This document shows positions 9,056 through 18,507 of a stretch of DNA of 64,000 bases, piece after piece. Every line of letters starts with the position of its first letter. The stretch's first letter is position 1. The stretch spans positions 1,345,367 through 1,409,366 of the forward strand of contig BPGL01000001.1 of NCBI GenBank assembly GCA_026003015.1, written 5' to 3'. Origin of the DNA: Actinomycetota bacterium (GTDB taxonomy: Bacteria; Actinomycetota; UBA4738; HRBIN12). The notes below the pieces were generated by a model. The model was not told where the DNA came from. It searched no databases and saw only the letters and a list, made by a program, of their open reading frames with translations. The position numbers and the translations under genes were made by a program.

Positions 9056-9061
9056 AGCCTA
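9056..9061 (-). promoter_or_regulatory. TAGGCT -10 box of the second permease
   Basis: Reading leftwards, TAGGCT lies 84 bases before the ATG at 8971, giving a leader of roughly 75 bases. The leader contains a 12-bp self-complementary GC-rich stretch TCGCCGCGGCGA (9000-9011) whose meaning is unclear. Confidence 0.4.
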
Positions 9062-9151
9062 GGCCGAGTCGCGCACGGCGGGCAAGCGGCGGACGACGCA
9101 CCCCTGCCCATCACGGAACGTCGGCCGGTGTGCACGTTGAACAGCGCGGCA

Positions 9152-9421
9152 TCAGAACACGCCGAGCGACTCGGCGGCGAGCAGGAGCTGTACGGCGAGC
9201 ACGACGGCGGCGTTCACGGTGACCGTGAGCGCCAGGCTCGGGTAGGGGACGCCGGGATCACCCCGCAGCGTCGCCACCACCTGGTGCACGTAGTACACGA
9301 AGGCAACGAGGGCGACGGCGGGGACCGCGAGGGTCGGCCCGAACACCGCCACGCCGGCGATCCCCACGAGCCCCGCCCCGAGGGCCCGCCGGCGGGCGCG
9401 GTGCCGGCCCCCGAACGTCAC
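9152..9421 (-). CDS. small hypothetical membrane protein (89 aa)
   Basis: GTG start 18 bases after the ligase stop on the same strand. A basic N-terminus (GRHRARRRA) is followed by two hydrophobic helices (about residues 14-45 and 61-82) joined by a polar loop GDPGVPYPS. No family is recognised. Its position at the end of the PucR-C39-ligase operon suggests an accessory membrane role, perhaps at the neighbouring permease, but that is a guess. Confidence 0.5.
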   Translation of the reverse strand: MTFGGRHRARRRALGAGLVGIAGVAVFGPTLAVPAVALVAFVYYVHQVVATLRGDPGVPYPSLALTVTVNAAVVLAVQLLLAAESLGVF

Positions 9422-9439
9422 CCTGGCCCCTCGAGCTCC

Positions 9440-10768
9440 TCAGAACAGCTCCAGGTACTCATGGCGCTCCCAGTCGCTCACCCAGTCGTTGAACCGGGAC
9501 AGCTCGTAGCGGCGCATCGTGAGGTAGGCGCGCACGAACTCCTCGCCGAAGAACCGGGGCACATCCGGTTCGGCCTCGAACGCCTCGAGCGCCTCGTGCA
9601 GCGACCCCGGCAGCGGTTCGAAATCCGGGTCGTCCTCCGCCGGAAGGCCCGGCTTGGAGGTCGGACCGGGGTCGAGCCCCCGTTCGATCCCCTCCAGCCC
9701 GGCCTGCAAGAGCGCGGCGCTGACGAGATAGGGGTTCGCGAGCGCCGATGGGGCCCGGTACTCCAGGTGGCGCGAGGCGAGGGAACCGCCCTTCACGCGT
9801 ACGAGCGCCGAGCGGTCCTCCGGGCCCCAGGAGATGTTCGTGGGGCTGAACGTGTGGCGCCGACGCCGGCGATGGCAGTTGACGGTCGGCGCGATCACGG
9901 CGTCGATCGCCCGCGCGTACCGCAGGAGGCCGGCGACGAAGCGGCGACACACATCGGATATCCCCATGGGGTCCGCCTCGTCGCCGAACGCGTTCGCGCC
10001 GTCGTCGAGGCGGAGGAGCGAGACGTGCGTGTGCGTTCCGCTGCCGGCCGAGTCGGCGAACGGCTTCGACATGAAGGTCGCGAGCAGGCCGTCTTGCCGG
10101 GCGATCTCCTTCACCCCGTTGCGGAACGTGAACGCGTCGTCGGGCCCCTTGATGCCCCGCCCCGGAGCGCACGGGATCTCCCACTGGGATCCCGCGTACT
10201 CGCAGTTCGCCGTGATCACCGAGACCCCCATCGCCGGCAGCAGCTCGAGGATGCGTCGGATCGTCGGCACGTAGTCGTTGCGGACGGTGTTGAAGATGTG
10301 ATAGCCGCCGAACAGGGGTTCGTGGGTCTCACCGTCGAGCAGGTAGAACTCGTACTCGGACCCGATCACCGGCTCGAACCCCATCGAGCGGCACCGCTCC
10401 AGGGCGCGGCGGAACACCTGACGGGGGGTCGCCTCCAGCGGCGATCCGTCGTACCAGGTGGCGTCGCAGATGAACCGAGCCGTCCGATCGGCCCACGGAA
10501 CGACGGCCGCCGTCTCGGGGTCGGGGTGCAGGAGCTGGTCCCCGTACATCCGCTCCTCGTTGTAGAGCGTGCCCGGGACGACGTCGGAGCGGGTGTCGAG
10601 CACGGAGGTCCCCCCGTACATGTTGAGTCCGCGCTCCGCGAAACCCCTCGCGTGCTCGATCGGAACCGTCTTCGAGCGCGAGATCCCGTGCAGATCGGGC
10701 AGCTCGAACCGGATCCAGCGAACCCCTTCGCCCTCCCAGCGCTCGATGATCGTCTGGGCGTCGCTCAC
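9440..10768 (-). CDS. glutamine synthetase-like gamma-glutamyl-amine ligase (paralog 2)
   Basis: A 442-residue GS-superfamily enzyme. Key residues: GSEYEFYLL (E138, E140), SQWEIPCAPGRG (E197), THTHVSL (H246, H248), DRSALVR (R319) and HLEYRAP (E336, R338). The stretch CHRRRRRHTFSPTNISWG replaces the NSYKRL loop of the other two paralogs, a real difference at the entrance to the active site. GTG start at 10768 overlaps the upstream stop (GTGA) and has AGGAGG at 10775-10780. It is the third gene of an operon led by the GAF-PucR regulator, so it is probably induced by its substrate. Amine unknown. Confidence 0.86.
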   Translation of the reverse strand: MSDAQTIIERWEGEGVRWIRFELPDLHGISRSKTVPIEHARGFAERGLNMYGGTSVLDTRSDVVPGTLYNEERMYGDQLLHPDPETAAVVPWADRTARFICDATWYDGSPLEATPRQVFRRALERCRSMGFEPVIGSEYEFYLLDGETHEPLFGGYHIFNTVRNDYVPTIRRILELLPAMGVSVITANCEYAGSQWEIPCAPGRGIKGPDDAFTFRNGVKEIARQDGLLATFMSKPFADSAGSGTHTHVSLLRLDDGANAFGDEADPMGISDVCRRFVAGLLRYARAIDAVIAPTVNCHRRRRRHTFSPTNISWGPEDRSALVRVKGGSLASRHLEYRAPSALANPYLVSAALLQAGLEGIERGLDPGPTSKPGLPAEDDPDFEPLPGSLHEALEAFEAEPDVPRFFGEEFVRAYLTMRRYELSRFNDWVSDWERHEYLELF

Positions 10769-11589
10769 GTCCTGCCTCCTTGCTCGTTGGGCGTCCCGTT
10801 GTCCCACACCCCTATGTCCAGCCCGGCGTCCCGCAGCGCCGTCTCGAGCTGCCCCGCCCGGTCGGCGGCGACGAACAGCAGGCAGCCCCCCTCGTAGCCG
10901 TCGCCTCGACGCAGAGCGGCGACCAGATGCGACAGCGGCTGCAGGTGCGCCCCGCCGATCCCGAGGGACGGGTAGGTGTCGCGCAGCACGGCGAGGGTGC
11001 GCCCGCTCCCCCGGATCGCGCCGGCGAGCTGCACGAAGTGGCCGACGTCCCAGTCCGGCGGCTGCAGGGGTGGATCCTCTCCCGCGAGGTAGGCAAGCGC
11101 GTCGGTGAGCGGCCACCGCGAGCCGACGAGGGCGCCGGTGCGGAGGTTCAGCAGCGCGGCGACGTCGAGCGCCGCGTGCTCGGACACGACCTCGAGGAGG
11201 CGCTCGAGCGAGGTCTCCTCGAACGGTCCACCCCCCGCTCCTGTGACCGGCACGAACCGCCGGGTACCGCCCGACAGCGAGGCCGCGGCGACGAGCATGC
11301 CGTCAACCGAGGTGCCCGCCAGCGCAGGGTCATCGGTTCGGCGAAGGCGCGGGTCGGTCGCCGGACGCGACGGCTCACCCGGCGGGACGCTCTCGACGTC
11401 GGCCACGAGCGTGCCTGCGGCGACCGCGGCCTCCTCCACGGCGACGTCGCCGGCGCCCGTCGCCGCGAGCAGGATCGAGAGCCAGTACGGTCCGCAGAGC
11501 CCGTCGGGCTGGGCGCCGGCCGCTCGATGCCGTTCGCTCAGGCGGGGCGGCCCGAGCGAGGGCGTCGCCGCGAGCTCGAGCCAGCGCAT
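10765..11589 (-). CDS. papain/C39-like-fold protein of unknown function
   Basis: A 274-residue protein I cannot assign to a named family. It shows a cysteine-protease-like layout: AQPDGLCGPYWLSIL (Q27, C32) recalls the oxyanion Gln and catalytic Cys of C39/papain-like enzymes, and much later GHFVQLAGAIRG (H184) followed by LAVLRDTYPS (D204) recalls the GHFVVV...VLDP strand pair that supplies His and Asp. An Ala/Gly-rich segment of about 130 residues lies between. No signal peptide, so cytosolic. It sits between the PucR regulator and a ligase, its stop overlapping the ligase start. A role in cleaving a peptide or isopeptide (for instance a gamma-glutamyl bond) is an inference from layout only. 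Confidence 0.7.
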   Translation of the reverse strand: MRWLELAATPSLGPPRLSERHRAAGAQPDGLCGPYWLSILLAATGAGDVAVEEAAVAAGTLVADVESVPPGEPSRPATDPRLRRTDDPALAGTSVDGMLVAAASLSGGTRRFVPVTGAGGGPFEETSLERLLEVVSEHAALDVAALLNLRTGALVGSRWPLTDALAYLAGEDPPLQPPDWDVGHFVQLAGAIRGSGRTLAVLRDTYPSLGIGGAHLQPLSHLVAALRRGDGYEGGCLLFVAADRAGQLETALRDAGLDIGVWDNGTPNEQGGRT

Positions 11590-11603
11590 CTCGGTCGCGG
11601 ATG

Positions 11604-13505
11604 CTAGTACCGTCGCGACGATCGACGCAAAGCGCCCGCGCTCCCGCCGGTCGACGCGCGCAGCCGGATCACGCGCACAGCCATCATGAGATCGAACCAC
11701 TGCGCCGGGTCGCCGAGGTCGATGCCGGCGACGCGGCGCACCTTGTCCAGACGCTGACGGAGCGTGTTCCGGTGCACGAAGAGTCGTTCGGCGGCGAGTT
11801 TCGCGTTCCCCATGCACTCCAGGTAGGTCTCGACGGTGCGGAACAACTGCGATCCGCGGGCACGGTCGTGGTCGATCAACCGCTCGAGTCGCTCCTGGAA
11901 CGCGTCCCGGGTTCCCTCCCGAGCCACGGCGAACAGGTGCCGCTGGGCACCGAGCTCGTCGAAGGGAACGACCGCGCCGGGTCCCCGGACGACGCGACCG
12001 ATCGTGAGCGCCTCGCGCGCCTGGTCGAACGCGCCGGGGTAGTCCTCGAGGCTCCTGCACACGCGCGACACCCCGACCGAGATCACCGACGCCGGGGGCT
12101 TCTCGTGGGCGCGCTTGAGCTCCGCGATCCGCGCGGCGAGCCGGGCCGGATCGGCCTCGGCGGGCAGGCGGAGCACCCCGGTGAGCGTGTGGTCGCGGTG
12201 GGCGAGGAGCGACCCGGGAAGCTCCCCGGTGAGATCGTGACGCAGGGCGAACCAGATCCGCTCGACGTCGGACGTGGCCTCCCCACCGAGCTCGAAGACG
12301 GCGACGACGTGGGGTCGGGTGAGGTCGACGCCCAAGCGGCTCGCGCGCCGCTCGATCCCGAGAGCTCCGTCCTCACCGAGGGCGAGCGCCTCGAAGAGGT
12401 CACGGACCGCGTCGCGCTCCGTCAAGGCCTCGATCAGCCGTGCGTTCTGCACGGCCAGGGCCGCCTGCGAGGCGAGCATCCCGAGGAGCTCGCGATCCTC
12501 ACGGCCGAACGGTCGCGGTCGAACGGCGGCGCACAGGAACGCCCCGATCGGGCGATCGCCGACCCGCATCGGGGCAACGAGCGCGACACGCGCACCGGCG
12601 ATCACCTCGTCGAGCTCCTCGAACACGTCGCGGTCGTCGCGACGCGACAGGACCGCCGGCTCCGTGAGGCCCGTGAGGCGGCCCCACGGCCCCGCGGCGT
12701 CGACGATCGGCGGCGCGATCCCGAGCGATCCCGCGTCGGGGGTCCACGTCGCCTCGACGGTCAGGTGCGCGTGGGCGTCATCGAGGGTGAGCACCGCGCA
12801 CAGATCCCCGCCGATCAAGGATCCGGCGGTCGAGGCGAGCCGATGCATGAGGTGCCGAAGCGAGGCGGTCTGCACGAGCGCCTGGCTGGCGTCGGACAGG
12901 GCGTGCAGCACGGACACCTGACGTCGCTGCCGCTCGTAGAGCTGGGCGTTGTCGACCGCGACCCCGATGAGCGCGGAGATCGTCTCCATGATCGCGAGGT
13001 CGTCGTCGCGGAACTCGTGCGGCGCCTCGCTGTGCAGCGTCAGTACGCCGACGAGGCGCTCGTCCGGGGCGACGATCGGGATCGTAAGACAGGACTGGAA
13101 CCGATCGTCGTTCAGCTCGGGCACCGAGAGGAACCGGGGGTCGGCGGTCGGGTTGTCCCTGATGATCCCGGGCTGGCGCGTCAGCGCCGTCCAGCCGGTG
13201 AGCCCTTCCCCCATGGCGAGCGAGAAGCGCCCGATCCAACGCTCGTAGCCCTCGACGGCCGCGCGCACGACGAGGCGCTCGCGATCCTCGTCCCACAGGT
13301 AGACGAGCGCCCCCGCGCATCCGGCGACCTCGGCGCACAGACGAACGACGTAGGCGAGGAGCCGCTCGAGGTCGAGGGTGGCCGCGAGCGTCTCGACCAT
13401 GCGGAACACCGCGGCCATCTCGGTCCGCTGCGCCCGGACCGCGTCCCGGAGCGCCCGCGCCACCCCGGCCGGCGCCCCGTCCACCTGCCTCGCCTCGATC
13501 GCCAC
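11604..13505 (-). CDS. GAF-GAF-PucR transcriptional regulator
   Basis: A 633-residue regulator. Order: coiled start (about 10-45), GAF domain 1 (about 45-195, with GEGLTGW and LTIPIVAPD), GAF domain 2 (about 205-370, with VALVAPMRVGDRPIG), a degenerate GGDEF-like PucR middle domain (about 385-545) and a C-terminal PucR-type helix-turn-helix (AAERLFVHRNTLRQRLDK). Proteins of this class activate catabolic operons (purine, proline, amine use) in response to a small ligand. GTG start at 13505 with GAGGAG upstream. It heads the leftward ligase operon and faces the rightward transaminase-ligase-dehydrogenase operon, so it probably controls both from the shared gap. Confidence 0.88.
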   Translation of the reverse strand: MAIEARQVDGAPAGVARALRDAVRAQRTEMAAVFRMVETLAATLDLERLLAYVVRLCAEVAGCAGALVYLWDEDRERLVVRAAVEGYERWIGRFSLAMGEGLTGWTALTRQPGIIRDNPTADPRFLSVPELNDDRFQSCLTIPIVAPDERLVGVLTLHSEAPHEFRDDDLAIMETISALIGVAVDNAQLYERQRRQVSVLHALSDASQALVQTASLRHLMHRLASTAGSLIGGDLCAVLTLDDAHAHLTVEATWTPDAGSLGIAPPIVDAAGPWGRLTGLTEPAVLSRRDDRDVFEELDEVIAGARVALVAPMRVGDRPIGAFLCAAVRPRPFGREDRELLGMLASQAALAVQNARLIEALTERDAVRDLFEALALGEDGALGIERRASRLGVDLTRPHVVAVFELGGEATSDVERIWFALRHDLTGELPGSLLAHRDHTLTGVLRLPAEADPARLAARIAELKRAHEKPPASVISVGVSRVCRSLEDYPGAFDQAREALTIGRVVRGPGAVVPFDELGAQRHLFAVAREGTRDAFQERLERLIDHDRARGSQLFRTVETYLECMGNAKLAAERLFVHRNTLRQRLDKVRRVAGIDLGDPAQWFDLMMAVRVIRLRASTGGSAGALRRSSRRY

Positions 13506-13537
13506 CGGGTCTCCTCACGCCCGCGACGAAGGGCCGC

Positions 13538-13646
13538 AGCCTAGCACCCACGGCCGGTGCGGCGCGAACTATGCGCCGTGCACACCACGCGACCGCGCCA
13601 CGCGTCACGCTCGCCGTGGCGAGCCTCCGGGGAGGACGCCTATGCT
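13538..13646. promoter_or_regulatory. divergent promoter region with inverted repeat
   Basis: Leftward TAGGCT (13538-13543) precedes the pucR-like gene; rightward TATGCT (13641-13646) precedes the first aminotransferase, whose ATG at 13667 has a GGGAGGCGGGG ribosome site. Between them lies the inverted repeat GGCGC-GAACTAT-GCGCC (13561-13577), a plausible operator for the PucR-type regulator. The rest of the 160-base gap shows nothing else. Confidence 0.45.
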
Positions 13647-13666
13647 GCGGGCGTCGGGAGGCGGGG

Positions 13667-15046
13667 ATGCGAGGAACGACGGTGATCACCGGGGATCGCA
13701 CGAAGGTGCTTCCCCTCGAGTTCGCCCGCCCCCTGCCGGTGGCGGTCCGCGGTCGGGGCGTGTGGATCGAGGACGCCGACGGCGAACGCTACCTGGATGC
13801 GATGAGCGGCGGCTCGATGGCCGCGACCCTCGGCCACGGCCGCTCGGACATCATCGAGGCCGCCCGGCGCCAGGCCGAGCGACTGAGCTTCGCGCACACC
13901 GAGCGGCTGACGAACCCGGCGCAGGAGCGGCTCGCCCGGGAGCTCGTGGACGTCGCGCCGCCCGGCTTCGTTCGGGTTCGCTTCACCGTCGCCGGGTCCG
14001 ACGCGAACGAGATGGCGATCCAGCTCGCCCGCAGCTACCACGTCGAGCGCGGCGAACCCGAGCGCTGGCAGGTGATCTCCCCCGCGCAGGCCTACCACGG
14101 CCCGACGATGCAGACGCTCGCGCTCACCGGCCGCCCTGGGCTGCACGGGCCCTTCGGTCCCTACCTGCCGAAGCACCTCCACATCCCGCCGAGCACCTGG
14201 CGGTTCGACCCCACCGGCCAGGCCGCCCTCGACGCGCTCGATGCGGCGCTCCAGGAGGCCGGACCCGACCGCGTCTCGGCGTTCTTCTGCGAGCCGATCA
14301 GCGCGGCCGCCCTGCCCGCCTACCGTCCGCCCGACCGGTTCTGGGAGGGCCTGGCGGAGCGCCGGGAGCGCTACGGGTTCCTCGTGTGCTTCGACGAGGT
14401 CGTGACGGGGGTCGGCCGCAGCGGCGCGTGGTTCGCCGGGGCGACCACCCCCTGTACCCCCGACATCATCGCGACCGCCAAGGGCCTCGGGGCCGGCTAC
14501 GCGGCGATCGGGGCGGTCCTCGTTCGCGAGCACGTGGCCGAGGCGATCGCGCGCGGCTCCCGGCGCTTCCCCCTCGGTCACACGTGGGACGGCGCCCCGC
14601 TGAGCTGCGCGGTCGGGCTCGCCGTGCTCGAGGCGCTGCGATCCGAGGGGCTCGTCGAGCGGGTCGCCGCGCGAGGGCCGGCGCTGCGGGAGGAGCTGGA
14701 GCGAGCGCTCGCGCAGATCCCGATCGTCCGAGAGGTGCGCGGCCATGGTTTCCTGCTCGGGGTCTCCTTCGTCGACCCACGCGACGGCACCTCGTTCCTG
14801 CCGCCCGAGCTCCGCGTGGCGGGACGGATCGATCAGGCCGCCCTCGACGAGCGGCTGATCACCCTGTCGACGCAGCCGACCCGTGACGGCTACGCCGGCG
14901 ACCAGACGCTGTTCGCTCCCGCCTTCACGGCCTCCGACGACGAGCTCGCCGAGATGATCCGCCGGTTCGCCGCGGCGATCCGGCGGGTGGCCGACGAGGT
15001 CGAGGCCGAACTCGCTGAGTCCGCGACCCCTTGCGGAGGTGCCTGA
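13667..15046 (+). CDS. class III PLP aminotransferase (paralog 1)
   Basis: A 459-residue omega-aminotransferase. PLP site: LVCFDEVVTGVGR (D243 pairs with the pyridine N) and IATAKGLGAGY (K272 is the Schiff-base lysine); GSDANEMAIQLAR and GHTWDGAPLSCAVGLAVL are typical family stretches. ATG at 13667 is preferred over the in-frame ATG at 13571: it has a strong ribosome site and matches the start of the tandem paralog at 15808. Likely role: transamination of a terminal amino group, either of a gamma-glutamylated diamine or of an omega-amino acid such as GABA released later. First gene of a five-gene operon with overlapping stops and starts (TGATG here). Confidence 0.9.
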   Translation: MRGTTVITGDRTKVLPLEFARPLPVAVRGRGVWIEDADGERYLDAMSGGSMAATLGHGRSDIIEAARRQAERLSFAHTERLTNPAQERLARELVDVAPPGFVRVRFTVAGSDANEMAIQLARSYHVERGEPERWQVISPAQAYHGPTMQTLALTGRPGLHGPFGPYLPKHLHIPPSTWRFDPTGQAALDALDAALQEAGPDRVSAFFCEPISAAALPAYRPPDRFWEGLAERRERYGFLVCFDEVVTGVGRSGAWFAGATTPCTPDIIATAKGLGAGYAAIGAVLVREHVAEAIARGSRRFPLGHTWDGAPLSCAVGLAVLEALRSEGLVERVAARGPALREELERALAQIPIVREVRGHGFLLGVSFVDPRDGTSFLPPELRVAGRIDQAALDERLITLSTQPTRDGYAGDQTLFAPAFTASDDELAEMIRRFAAAIRRVADEVEAELAESATPCGGA

Positions 15047-15801
15047 TGGGAACGTCCGATCCCGACCGGCGACCGCGGGTCCTGATCCTGCAGCACGAGG
15101 ATCCGACCCCGCCGGGTCACGTCACCGAGTGGCTCGTCGGCCACGACGCCGACGTGGAGGTCCACCGGATCGACCTCGACGATCGCGAGGTCGATCCGAC
15201 CGCCTACGACCTGATCGTCTCGCTGGGCTCGGAGTTCGCCGCCTTCGACGACTCGAAGCCGTTCGTGCCCAGGGAGGCCGCGCTGATGCGCCGCGCGGTC
15301 CAGGCCGACGTGCCGGTGCTCGGGCTGTGCTTCGGCGGCCAGATGCTCGCACGGGTGCTCGGCGCCGAGGTCTTCCGCTCCCCGACCTCGGAGATCGGGT
15401 GGCTCCCGGTGCGGAGCCGCGACCCGGAGCTCGTCCCGGAGGGGCCGTGGTTCCAGTGGCACTTCGACACGTTCCGAGCGCCGCCGGGGGCAACGGTCGT
15501 GGCCGAGACCGACGTGGGGCCGCAGGCCTTCGTCGCCGGTCGCTCCCTCGGCCTGCAGTTCCACCCCGAGGTGACGACCGACATCATGGACGAGTGGGTC
15601 CGCGTGTACCGTCACGAGCTCGACGCCGACGGCGTGGACCCCGACGCTCTGCTCGAGGAGACGCACCGGCTGGCCGACCGCAGCCGGGCCAACGCGATGC
15701 GGTTGTTCGAGCGCTTCTGGCAACGCGTCGCCCGCCTGCCGGCCGGTGAACGGGGCCGTGGCGAGCCGGCCGAGGGCGGGGCGCGAGCGAGCGCGGGATA
15801 A
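15046..15801 (+). CDS. class I glutamine amidotransferase-like hydrolase (second)
   Basis: A 251-residue GATase1 protein: LGLCFGGQML holds C95, and GLQFHPEV the catalytic His and Glu. The ATG at 15046 overlaps the previous stop (TGATG) and has CGGAGGT upstream; an in-frame ATG at 15031 lies inside the previous gene. Lying between two aminotransferases and upstream of a gamma-glutamyl ligase, it is well placed to remove the glutamyl cap as PuuD does, although PuuD itself belongs to the C26 family. The C-terminal 40 residues are charged and Gly/Ala-rich. It is a divergent paralog of the GATase at 3731. Confidence 0.82.
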   Translation: MGTSDPDRRPRVLILQHEDPTPPGHVTEWLVGHDADVEVHRIDLDDREVDPTAYDLIVSLGSEFAAFDDSKPFVPREAALMRRAVQADVPVLGLCFGGQMLARVLGAEVFRSPTSEIGWLPVRSRDPELVPEGPWFQWHFDTFRAPPGATVVAETDVGPQAFVAGRSLGLQFHPEVTTDIMDEWVRVYRHELDADGVDPDALLEETHRLADRSRANAMRLFERFWQRVARLPAGERGRGEPAEGGARASAG

Positions 15802-15807
15802 GACGAG

Positions 15808-17157
15808 ATGGGAACGTCAACGGTCCGGGCCGACGAGACGAGCGTCCTGCCGCGCTCGTTCGACGTCGCCGCCCCCCTGATCGAGCGCGGCGAGGGGATC
15901 TGGCTGATCGCGTCCGACGGCCGGCGGATCCTCGACGCGACGTCCGGTGGGGCGATGACGACCTGCCTCGGTCAAGGCGTCCCCGAGCTCGTCGAGGCGA
16001 TGACCCGCCAGGCCGAAGAGCTCGCCTACTACTACAACCACCACGTCACGAACGAACCGCAGGAGCGGCTCGCCGAGCGTCTGCTCGAGGTCGTCGCCCC
16101 GGAGATGGCTCGGGTGCGGTTCATCTCGGGTGGCTCCGAGGCCAACGAGACGGCTCTGCAGCTCGCTCGCCTCTACCACGTGGAGCGCGGTGAATCGGAG
16201 CGCTGGCGGGTGATCTCGATCGCGCAGAGCTACCACGGGTCGACGATGGGAACGCTCGCGCTCACCGGGCGTCGGGCCCTCCAGGAGCCGTACGCCCCCT
16301 ACCTCGCCCATCACCTGCACATCCCACCGCCGACCCCCAGGCACGACCCGACGGGGGAGGCTGCGCTCGCCGCCCTCGACCGGGCCCTCGAGCAGGTCGA
16401 TCCGACGACCGTCGCCGCCTTCGTGTGCGAGCCGGTCGGGGCCGCCGCGCTGCCGGCCGCCTGTCCGCCGCCGGGGTTCTGGGAGGGGCTCGCCGAGCGG
16501 CGCGACCGCTACGGGTTCCTCGTGTGCTTCGACGAGATCGTCACCGGCCTCGGACGCGTCGGCGACTGGCTCGCCGCCCACCAGGTGCCGATCGAGCCCG
16601 ACATCGTGAGCGTGGGCAAGGGCCTGGGCGCCGGGTACGCGCCCCTGGCGGCGGTGCTCTGCCGCGAGCACGTCTACGACGCGATCGATCGGGGCTCGCG
16701 GGAGTTCGACCTCGGCCACACGTGGGACGGCGCGCCGCTGTCGTGCGCCGTGGGGCTTCGGGTGCTCGACCTGCTCGTCGAGCGACACCTCCCGGAGCAC
16801 GTGCGGCAGCGCGGACCGCGCCTGTTGGAGGACCTCGAGCGGGCCGTCGCGGGCCTCGGGATCGTCGGCGAGGTCCGCGGCCGGGGGTTCCTGCTCGGGC
16901 TCGAGCTCGTCGACCCCCGAGACGGCGCCTCGTTCCTGCCGGTCGAGCTCGACGCCGCCGACCTCGTCGAACGGACCGCCCTCGAGCACGACCTGTTCGT
17001 GATGGCAACCCACCCGCAGCGCGACGGCTACGCGGGGGACCAGGTCCTGCTCGCGCCGGCGTTCGTGGCGAGCGACGAGGAGCTCGCCGAGATGCTCGGA
17101 CGTCTGCGCTTGACGCTCGAGGACGTCGAGCGCGTCATCGAACGGGAGCTGCGGTGA
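15808..17157 (+). CDS. class III PLP aminotransferase (paralog 2)
   Basis: A 449-residue enzyme clearly related to the product encoded just upstream (same lengths, same GHTWDGAPLSCAVGL and VCFDE.VTG.GR blocks), so the pair arose by tandem duplication. D242 and K271 (VSVGKGLGAGY) form the PLP site. Differences cluster around LAYYYNHHVTNEP versus LSFAHTERLTNPA near residue 73, a region that lines the substrate pocket in this family, arguing for different donors. ATG start six bases after the GATase stop; its own stop overlaps the next start (GTGA). Confidence 0.9.
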   Translation: MGTSTVRADETSVLPRSFDVAAPLIERGEGIWLIASDGRRILDATSGGAMTTCLGQGVPELVEAMTRQAEELAYYYNHHVTNEPQERLAERLLEVVAPEMARVRFISGGSEANETALQLARLYHVERGESERWRVISIAQSYHGSTMGTLALTGRRALQEPYAPYLAHHLHIPPPTPRHDPTGEAALAALDRALEQVDPTTVAAFVCEPVGAAALPAACPPPGFWEGLAERRDRYGFLVCFDEIVTGLGRVGDWLAAHQVPIEPDIVSVGKGLGAGYAPLAAVLCREHVYDAIDRGSREFDLGHTWDGAPLSCAVGLRVLDLLVERHLPEHVRQRGPRLLEDLERAVAGLGIVGEVRGRGFLLGLELVDPRDGASFLPVELDAADLVERTALEHDLFVMATHPQRDGYAGDQVLLAPAFVASDEELAEMLGRLRLTLEDVERVIERELR

Positions 17158-18455
17158 GCGGGATCGAGCCGACGCCCCGGGGCGAGGAGTTCGTCCTCCT
17201 CGGCATCCCCGACGTGAACGGGTCGATCCGGGGCAAGGCGCTGCGGCCGGCCGCGTTCGACGTCGCCGTCGAACGCGGGACCGTGATGACCGACCTGATC
17301 CTCGGACTGGACCCCACCGACACCCCGATCAGCGACTACGACCGGTTCGGCATCCGGACCGGCGCCGCCGACCTGCTCGTGCGACCCGACGTCGACACGC
17401 TCCGCGACCTCGCGTGGCGCCCGGGGTGGCGGATCTGTCTGGCGACCCCGAGCTGGCCCGACGGCTCGCCCTGCGACTACGCGGTCCGCGAGGTCTACCG
17501 GCGCGTGCTCGGGGATGCCTCCGACCTCGGCTACGAGGTGATGGCCGCGATCGAGTACGAGATCCGGATCTGGGACGAGCGCGGCGAGCCGACCTCGAGC
17601 GGGATCAGCTACAGCGTGCACGAGATCGGGGGCTACGCGCGGTTCCTCGACGAGCTCGTTCGGGGCCTCGAGGGACTGGGGATCGAGATCGCCGCGGTGC
17701 ACACCGAAGCGGGCCCAGGTCTGCTCGAGCTGAACCTGCGCGCCCGGTCGGGCCTGGCGGCCGCCGACGACGCCGCGCTCGCGAAGTTCGCGACGAAGCA
17801 GATCGCCTCGTCGATGGGGATGCGGGCGAGCTTCCTCGCGAAGACCGTGCCGGGAGAGGAGGGATCCAGCGGTCACGTGCATCTGTCGCTGTGGCGCGAG
17901 GGCCACAACGCCTTCGCGGGCACCGCCCCCACCGAGCCCGCCCCCCCGACCTTCGCCGCCGCGATCGCCGGGGTGCTCGAGCACCTTCCGGCCGCCTCGC
18001 TCCTGCTGAACCCGACGGTGAACTCCTACAAGCGGCTGGTTCCCGGATGGTTCGCGCCGATCAACGCGACCTGGGGGTACGAGAACCGCTCCTGCGCCGT
18101 GCGGGCGATCCGCTCCGAGCGACCTGAGCTGTGGCGGTTCGAATGCCGCCGTCCCGGTGCCGACGCGAACCCCTATCTGGCGCTGGCCGCGATCGCGGCC
18201 TCGGCGGTCGACGGCGTGCGGCGCCAAGCTGCGCCCCCGGAGCCGGTCGTCGGCGACGCCTACGCGCTGGACCTCGCCGAGCTCCCGGGCTCACTCGAGT
18301 CGGCCCTGCGGGCCTTCGAGGCCGACGCGGCGCTGCGGGATCTCCTCGGAGACGCCTTCTCGGCGTACTTCGCGACCTCGAGAGCGTGGGAGCTCAAGGC
18401 GTGGAGGGACACCGTCACGGACTGGGAACGGGAACGGTACGATCGGGCCGTCTGA
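17154..18455 (+). CDS. glutamine synthetase-like gamma-glutamyl-amine ligase (paralog 3)
   Basis: A 433-residue GS-superfamily enzyme. Residues: [10 protein letters not shown] (E134, E136), LLELNLRA (E192), GHVHLSL (H241, H243), [20 protein letters not shown] (R312) and [15 protein letters not shown] (E330, R332). The NSYKRL loop and the LLELNL form place it with PuuA/GlnA3-like ligases. GTG start overlaps the previous stop. In this operon all the chemistry of a Puu-type route is present except a PuuB-like FAD oxidase, whose step the transaminases could replace. Confidence 0.88.
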   Translation: MSGIEPTPRGEEFVLLGIPDVNGSIRGKALRPAAFDVAVERGTVMTDLILGLDPTDTPISDYDRFGIRTGAADLLVRPDVDTLRDLAWRPGWRICLATPSWPDGSPCDYAVREVYRRVLGDASDLGYEVMAAIEYEIRIWDERGEPTSSGISYSVHEIGGYARFLDELVRGLEGLGIEIAAVHTEAGPGLLELNLRARSGLAAADDAALAKFATKQIASSMGMRASFLAKTVPGEEGSSGHVHLSLWREGHNAFAGTAPTEPAPPTFAAAIAGVLEHLPAASLLLNPTVNSYKRLVPGWFAPINATWGYENRSCAVRAIRSERPELWRFECRRPGADANPYLALAAIAASAVDGVRRQAAPPEPVVGDAYALDLAELPGSLESALRAFEADAALRDLLGDAFSAYFATSRAWELKAWRDTVTDWERERYDRAV

Positions 18456-18507
18456 GCGTGGGCGGAGGGCCGGTGCTCGACGGCCGGGGAAGGAGCGGAC
18501 GGAGGCG

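Noticed and set aside
7418..10897. A 1159-codon open frame on the plus strand
   Set aside because: It lies antisense to the permease, small membrane protein and ligase genes, is rich in Arg/His/Asp with no domain, and is a by-product of high G+C codon bias.
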